NCBI GenBank assembly: GCA_030631455.1
Contig: DAOVLC010000019.1
Span: 1 to 10,344, forward strand
Length of the DNA: 10,344 nucleotides
Origin: Candidatus Zixiibacteriota bacterium
Lineage (GTDB): Bacteria > Zixibacteria > MSB-5A5 > JAABVY01 > JAHJOQ01
Direction of reading: 5' to 3'
Part shown: positions 6,636 to 10,344 of the stretch, piece by piece
Position numbering within the stretch: the stretch's first letter is position 1
How the letters are laid out: every line of letters begins with the position of its first letter
Program-made: the position numbers and the translations under genes
Notes under the pieces: model-generated
The model's database searches: none
What the model saw: the letters and a program-made list of their open reading frames with translations, nothing else
Told to the model about the DNA's origin: nothing

Positions 6636-7850
6636 TTACATTCTGAACAACACCGATTCTCTCTCGAACCACTTCTTCGCTAAGTAGAGCAGTGCGGCTG
6701 CCAGCACATTTGTGGATACGAAGGTTGCTATCACATAGTTCCACTGAACAGAGCCCGAAACGGCTTCTTTGATAATCATGCTCACATTGACTACCGGGAT
6801 CAGTGCTATTTTGTAGTCGAGTTCGACACCGGGCAGAAGCGAGACAAACGCAGGCAAAATAATAAACATGTTCAGCGCTGTGATGTAACTCTGAGCTTCC
6901 TTGAATGATCTGGCGAATATCGAAACGGACAAAAGAATTGCGGAGAATATACCTGCCAGCGGCAGTACGATCATAAAAACCAGAATCACAGTGGCCAGAT
7001 CGAAATCGATCGACAGAATTTCGCCCGTGAATTTCATGATTCCACTGGCCATGTAATTCAGAGAGAACGTGAGGCTGACCATCGAGAGAAGCGCGGCAAC
7101 AGTACCAGTCGAAAGTATCACCAGGTACTTACCCACAACAAACTCCCCCCTTGATGCGGGCGACACGAGCAGTGTCTCAAGCGTACCCCTCTCCTTTTCG
7201 CCAGCCGCAAGATCAATGGCAGGATACATCGCACCCATGAAGCACATGATGATTATCAGATAGGGGAGCATGGCTCCGAGAGTCTCACCCGCCACCTTCT
7301 TCATCGATGCGACATTCCGACTGGTGATATCGAAGGGCTTGATGACATCTTCGGATATCTCGTGTTGCTGCAGACGTGCGCTTATCGTCGCTTTTCTGAA
7401 GGAAGCAAGAATGGAGTCGAGCCTGTCTACGGCAAAACCCGATCTGATCTCCGCCTCATCGTAGAATATCTCAATCTCGGTCGGCGATTCGAGAGCAATC
7501 GCCTTGTCGAAACTTCTCGGCACAACCATAAGCGCATCAACCTCGCCGCTTTTAACTCTTTCGATCATGTCGTTCAAATCGGAATTCGCATCGGGCTCGA
7601 TTGTGAAACTCTCAGCACCGTTCAAGTCACCGCGCAGGTCATCCGGCAGGAACTCCATTCCCTGAACGAGGACCATTGATGTCCTCTCCATCTCCTTTTC
7701 GATCTGGCCGGTCATCAAATTTGAAATCACTATCAACAGGAGTGGTATAGCTGCGATGGGAACGGCCAGCATGAAAATCAACGTTCGCCTGTCACGCAGC
7801 GTGTCTGTCATCTCTTTCTTGAAGATGGTTTCTACCGTCCTGATCCGCAT
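6636..7850 (-). CDS. natB: ABC-2 type transporter permease, NatB-like
   Basis: The 404-residue integral membrane protein is the partner of the ATPase encoded just upstream. It begins with IFKKEMTDTLRDRRTL, the usual cytoplasmic lead of NatB-type permeases. One transmembrane helix follows (about 24-46), then a large extracytoplasmic domain (about 50-185). Five more hydrophobic segments lie near 192-214, 240-264, 287-312, 324-341 and 376-391. The hallmark AGEKERGTLETLLVSPASR (216-234), a cytoplasmic coupling segment of ABC-2 exporters, is intact. NatAB of Bacillus subtilis exports Na+, but relatives of this class are diverse, so the substrate here is open. The gene starts 2 nt after the ATPase stop, and its Shine-Dalgarno sequence (GGGAG, 7858-7862) lies inside the end of the ATPase gene, which points to coupled translation. 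The symbol marks family resemblance, not proven function. Confidence 0.93.
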   Translation of the reverse strand: MRIRTVETIFKKEMTDTLRDRRTLIFMLAVPIAAIPLLLIVISNLMTGQIEKEMERTSMVLVQGMEFLPDDLRGDLNGAESFTIEPDANSDLNDMIERVKSGEVDALMVVPRSFDKAIALESPTEIEIFYDEAEIRSGFAVDRLDSILASFRKATISARLQQHEISEDVIKPFDITSRNVASMKKVAGETLGAMLPYLIIIMCFMGAMYPAIDLAAGEKERGTLETLLVSPASRGEFVVGKYLVILSTGTVAALLSMVSLTFSLNYMASGIMKFTGEILSIDFDLATVILVFMIVLPLAGIFSAILLSVSIFARSFKEAQSYITALNMFIILPAFVSLLPGVELDYKIALIPVVNVSMIIKEAVSGSVQWNYVIATFVSTNVLAAALLYLAKKWFERESVLFRM

Positions 7851-7852
7851 CT

Positions 7853-8584
7853 CTACTCTCCCACTATCTTGATGAAGGCATCCTCGAGATTGTCGACACC
7901 GGTTCTGCTCAAAATCTCGTCCACAGCACCGTCGGCAAAGATCTTTCCCTTATGGATAATAGCGATCCTGTCGCAAAGCCGTGTCGCTTCGCTCATAATA
8001 TGTGTCGAGAAGATAACGCATTTCCCGTCATCTCGGCACTTGCGGATGAACTGCACGATTGTCCGGGATGACATGACATCGAGGCCGGTCGTAGGCTCAT
8101 CGAAGACCATGATCGGTGGGTCATGGATAACCGATCGCGCGATGGAAACTTTCTGCTTCATGCCGGAGGAGAGTTTTTCGTTTCTTCCATCGGCGAATTC
8201 CTGCATGTCGAGCATAGAGAAAAGCTTATCGATTCGCAGCTTTATGTCCGATGCCGACATCCCGTAGAGCTTGCCGAAGTAGGTTACCATCTCGCGTGCC
8301 GTTAGCCTGCCGTACAACCCGGTATTGCCTGATAGAAAACCGATTTGGCCTCGGACCTTCTCTGGTTCTTCCGCGACGTCAACACCGTTTATCATTGCTG
8401 TTCCGGATGTCGGCTTCAGCGATGTGGAGAGCATCCGCAGAGTGGTCGTCTTCCCGGCGCCGTTAGGCCCGAGCAATCCGAATATCTCGCCTGCTTTGCA
8501 TTCAAACGATATACCATCGACAGCTTTCACCGTCCCGCGCTTCTTATCTTTGAATGTCTTCGATAGGTCTTTCGCTTGTATCAT
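7853..8584 (-). CDS. natA: ABC transporter ATP-binding protein, NatA-like
   Basis: This 243-residue nucleotide-binding subunit should power the adjacent permease at the inner face of the membrane. The visible motifs are Walker A GPNGAGKTT (39-47), signature LSSGMKQK (138-145), Walker B IMVFDEPT (158-165), D-loop GLD (167-169) and switch His H195 in FSTH. All are catalytically intact. The Q-loop region reads IGFLSGNTGLYGRLT (81-95), so Gly occupies the place where most ABC ATPases have Gln; from memory some NatA relatives also deviate here. It is the first gene of the minus-strand cluster. A promoter with an overlapping dyad sits about 110 nt upstream. The ribosome binding site is poor: AAGGA (8598-8602) is 13 nt from the ATG. 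No in-frame upstream start was found, and the N-terminus MIQAKDLSKTF begins exactly where family members do. Confidence 0.95.
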   Translation of the reverse strand: MIQAKDLSKTFKDKKRGTVKAVDGISFECKAGEIFGLLGPNGAGKTTTLRMLSTSLKPTSGTAMINGVDVAEEPEKVRGQIGFLSGNTGLYGRLTAREMVTYFGKLYGMSASDIKLRIDKLFSMLDMQEFADGRNEKLSSGMKQKVSIARSVIHDPPIMVFDEPTTGLDVMSSRTIVQFIRKCRDDGKCVIFSTHIMSEATRLCDRIAIIHKGKIFADGAVDEILSRTGVDNLEDAFIKIVGE

Positions 8585-8689
8585 ATCTGCACATCAATCC
8601 TTCAGAGACTATTTTCTCCGCAGAACGTCGGTCCGCGCGTAGCCGCATTCACGCGAGCAACTACACATGCCACCCGCTACGATCTGTGC

Positions 8690-8712
8690 GAACAGTGTAA
8701 CTATTACTGTTC
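8690..8712. promoter_or_regulatory. Operator-like dyad overlapping the natA promoter
   Basis: GAACAGT (8690-8696) and ACTGTTC (8706-8712) form a perfect 7-bp inverted repeat with a 9-nt spacer. The 23-bp dyad covers the -10 element and most of the -10/-35 spacer of the promoter at 8694-8722, the classic position for a dimeric repressor. The half-sites are about one and a half helical turns apart centre to centre (16 bp). No regulator gene lies next to it in this window, so the binding protein is unknown. Confidence 0.45.
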
Positions 8713-8722
8713 AGCAAGTCAA
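8694..8722 (-). promoter_or_regulatory. Putative sigma-70-type promoter for the natA-natB-dinB cluster
   Basis: Read on the minus strand, a -35 element TTGACT (8717-8722) and a -10 element TACACT (8694-8699) are separated by exactly 17 nt. They match the consensus hexamers at 5 of 6 and 4 of 6 positions. The start site would fall near 8687, giving a leader of about 100 nt before the natA ATG at 8584. The location, orientation and spacing fit well; no transcript evidence is available. Confidence 0.55.
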
Positions 8723-8758
8723 TCAGAATGCTGGGCCGGGAGTTCCCCCACTTTTTTG

Positions 8759-8774
8759 GCGGCACAGGTGCCGC
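8759..8774. repeat. Short perfect hairpin sequence
   Basis: GCGGCAC and GTGCCGC form a perfect 7-bp inverted repeat with a 2-nt centre. Its right arm is shared with the larger inverted repeat at 8767-8825, so the two folds are mutually exclusive. A T6 run (8752-8757) precedes it on the plus strand, on the wrong side for an intrinsic terminator in either direction. Confidence 0.5.
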
Positions 8775-8825
8775 ACCCAACCGGTGCGAATGAGTTTGAA
8801 ATGCCCACTCGTTGGGTGGGGCACC
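8767..8825. repeat. 15-bp inverted repeat, possible dispersed intergenic element
   Basis: GGTGCCGCACCCAAC (8767-8781) and GTTGGGTGGGGCACC (8811-8825) are reverse complements at 14 of 15 positions, with a 29-nt spacer. It lies just after the stop of the dockerin gene and could stabilise or end that transcript. No T-tract follows on the minus strand, so it is not a standard intrinsic terminator. Similar GTGGGGCACC-type palindromes occur as dispersed intergenic repeats in several environmental bacterial genomes; that comparison is from memory and the copy number here is unknown. Confidence 0.5.
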
Positions 8826-8857
8826 TCAGCGCTCACAGCTAAGTGCCTACTATCGTA

Positions 8858-10344
8858 TCAGCGAATCAACTTCGAGATCGGATATGGGCCGTGCTCGAAG
8901 AAGAAGTTGTAGAAATAGACCGCGTCATCATAGTCGACGTCACCGTCAGCGTCAACATCGGCAAGATATAAGAATGGGTACGGGGCATTCCCGCCGTTCA
9001 GGTACAGAATAAGAGTAACCAGGTCATTGAGAGTGATTTCACCGTCGTTGTTGAGATCGCCACGGTCATATCCGGCCCACTTGTTGGCAAGCTTGATCAT
9101 ATCTTCTATTTCGCCCATGCTGATACCAAGCGGATAGTAGAACACCACGTACGCACCACTGACGCACTCCGCATTGTCGAACGTTTTCTTACCTGCGGTC
9201 AGAATCATCGCCCTGTCATCCGGATAAGCCTCGGGAGCAGCATTCGGATGGTAGCACCATTCTCCCTCGGGGCAGTCGTCAACGAGGTTGAAGAATATGT
9301 CAGGCAGCAAACCGTTGTAAATCTGATACGGATTGCTGATTCCATAGCCACTATACATACCAGTAGTAACGGTGGTACCATCGAGCGAACTTCCGGCCAT
9401 TGGCAGTGTCCCGTAACCTGCCAGCTCACCGGAGACTTCATTGTGTTGGTAAGCAACGCCAATGCTGAGATCGCCATTGACCTGTTCGTAGCCGTCATAA
9501 TTGCCCGGCATATCCCAATCGGCAAACAGACCCCAGTACAGGTCGGTAACCGGATCGGAATTACGATTGCATAAATCGTACGCGATCAGCTTGAAATTGT
9601 TGAACGGCGCCCCAAATGCGCCCCACTCTCTGTACGACAGCCGCATACCGATGGCCAGCGCATTGTCAAGCCCCCCGGTAGTCTGATCGTATATAGAGTC
9701 AATCACTGCCGCTTCAAAGTAATCACCGAAGATACTCGTAGAATCTCCGCTGCTATTGTACATTTCATCCATGTACATGTTCTCCACCAGGGTACAGACA
9801 GTGTCGGCAGAGAGGTGGGCAAACTCGTTACCACACTCTTCGACCCATGCGACACGGTTCGAGTCAACCGCCCAGTAAAATGATCCGAAGTACAGAGGAT
9901 CATCGCCGCCATCAACAGTGAATGCATCTGCCACAGTACCATCGTCAAACCAGCCGCTGTTGTTCACATACTCCCACTCATCTCCGCCATCGCCGAAATC
10001 GAGATAGCCGTCGCAGAATGCGAAGCCAAGGATCGCGTTCACTCGAACGTACGTGTTCACCTCATACGGCGGTGCGGAGCAGTCATTGACAACGAGTTCG
10101 CATTCATTGTAATCTGGATCATCGGTGGCAATCCAGACATAGAACCAGTTATTACCACGCACCATCGAACTGACCTCAAACTCAAACGTCGCTTCGTAGC
10201 AGTCAACGACCCTCACCATGCCCTCATCAGGTGACAACATAGTCACCCAACTCGGTGGCGCTGAGGCTGCGTATATCTCTTTCGATTTAATGCCTGTCGG
10301 GCGGTCGCCAATCTCCGATTTCATTGGAGTGGATCTCATCATGG
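8858..10344 (-). CDS. Extracellular protein with C-terminal dockerin type I domain (5' truncated by window edge)
   Basis: The reading frame is open to the right edge and 494 residues can be read from the ATG at 10342. No signal peptide is visible, although the composition (rich in Asp, Gly, Tyr and Trp, scattered Cys) is typical of a secreted protein, so the true start is probably outside the window. Residues 1-405 contain no catalytic motif I recognise; they look like beta-rich exoprotein sequence. Near the C-terminus are two calcium-binding dockerin repeats. The first is GDLNNDGEITLNDLVTLILY (428-447) with D429, N431, D433, E435 and D440. The second is ADVDADGDVDYDDAVYFYNF (461-480) with D462, D464, D466, D468 and D473. 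In cellulosomes dockerins bind cohesins, but many non-cellulosomal bacteria carry such domains on exoproteins with unclear partners. An 11-residue tail follows the second repeat, ending in ISKLIR. Its promoter lies beyond the window. Confidence 0.85.
   Translation of the reverse strand, partial: MMRSTPMKSEIGDRPTGIKSKEIYAASAPPSWVTMLSPDEGMVRVVDCYEATFEFEVSSMVRGNNWFYVWIATDDPDYNECELVVNDCSAPPYEVNTYVRVNAILGFAFCDGYLDFGDGGDEWEYVNNSGWFDDGTVADAFTVDGGDDPLYFGSFYWAVDSNRVAWVEECGNEFAHLSADTVCTLVENMYMDEMYNSSGDSTSIFGDYFEAAVIDSIYDQTTGGLDNALAIGMRLSYREWGAFGAPFNNFKLIAYDLCNRNSDPVTDLYWGLFADWDMPGNYDGYEQVNGDLSIGVAYQHNEVSGELAGYGTLPMAGSSLDGTTVTTGMYSGYGISNPYQIYNGLLPDIFFNLVDDCPEGEWCYHPNAAPEAYPDDRAMILTAGKKTFDNAECVSGAYVVFYYPLGISMGEIEDMIKLANKWAGYDRGDLNNDGEITLNDLVTLILYLNGGNAPYPFLYLADVDADGDVDYDDAVYFYNFFFEHGPYPISKLIR

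Noticed and set aside
8752..8774. T6 run plus hairpin as an intrinsic terminator
   Set aside because: The T-run precedes the hairpin on the plus strand and becomes an A-run after it on the minus strand, so neither direction has the required order.
1..10344. CRISPR array, tRNA, rRNA, insertion sequence, toxin-antitoxin or defence island
   Set aside because: No direct-repeat array, RNA gene fold, transposase or paired small toxin-antitoxin genes could be seen; almost all sequence is accounted for by the listed genes.

Overview
The window looks like chromosomal DNA from an uncultured bacterium with roughly balanced base composition. It has closely packed genes, Shine-Dalgarno-led starts and a secreted dockerin-type protein of a style common in Zixibacteria and related FCB-group or candidate-phylum genomes. 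That placement is inferred from protein style only; no rRNA, tRNA, CRISPR array or insertion sequence was seen.

Layout. (1) 1-1841, plus strand: the 3' part of tex, a housekeeping RNA-binding transcription accessory protein that enters from beyond the left edge. (2) 1875-2501, minus strand: a small SAM-dependent methyltransferase convergent with tex. (3) 2502-2635: a divergent promoter region holding a perfect 13-bp palindrome. (4) 2636-3217, plus strand: an exported acidic protein resembling DUF2884/YggN, with a glycine-rich helix followed by a strict leucine/alanine heptad repeat. A hairpin with a T-tract (3258-3294) probably ends it. (5) 3295-8584, minus strand, read right to left: an ABC exporter ATPase (natA-like), its ABC-2 permease (natB-like), a DinB-fold putative metalloenzyme, a membrane-anchored S41 peptidase of the His/Ser/Glu type, and an HI0933-family flavoprotein. 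The first three are tightly spaced (2 and 15 nt); the next gaps are 71 and 81 nt, so co-transcription is likely for three genes and possible for five. (6) 8585-8857: a 273-bp intergenic region with a good promoter for the ABC cluster, an operator-like dyad lying over that promoter, and a hairpin-forming inverted repeat. (7) 8858-10344, minus strand: the C-terminal part of a large extracellular protein ending in a two-repeat dockerin domain; it runs off the right edge.

How it may work together. The clearest unit is the ABC cluster: one promoter with a candidate repressor site drives an ATPase-permease pair plus a DinB-fold enzyme. That arrangement would suit an inducible stress or efflux operon, but the substrate cannot be read from the sequence. 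The other genes are ordinary chromosomal neighbours. I do not see a convincing new defence or mobile system. The most worthwhile leads are the promoter/operator architecture, the heptad-repeat protein, and the natAB-dinB-peptidase grouping.
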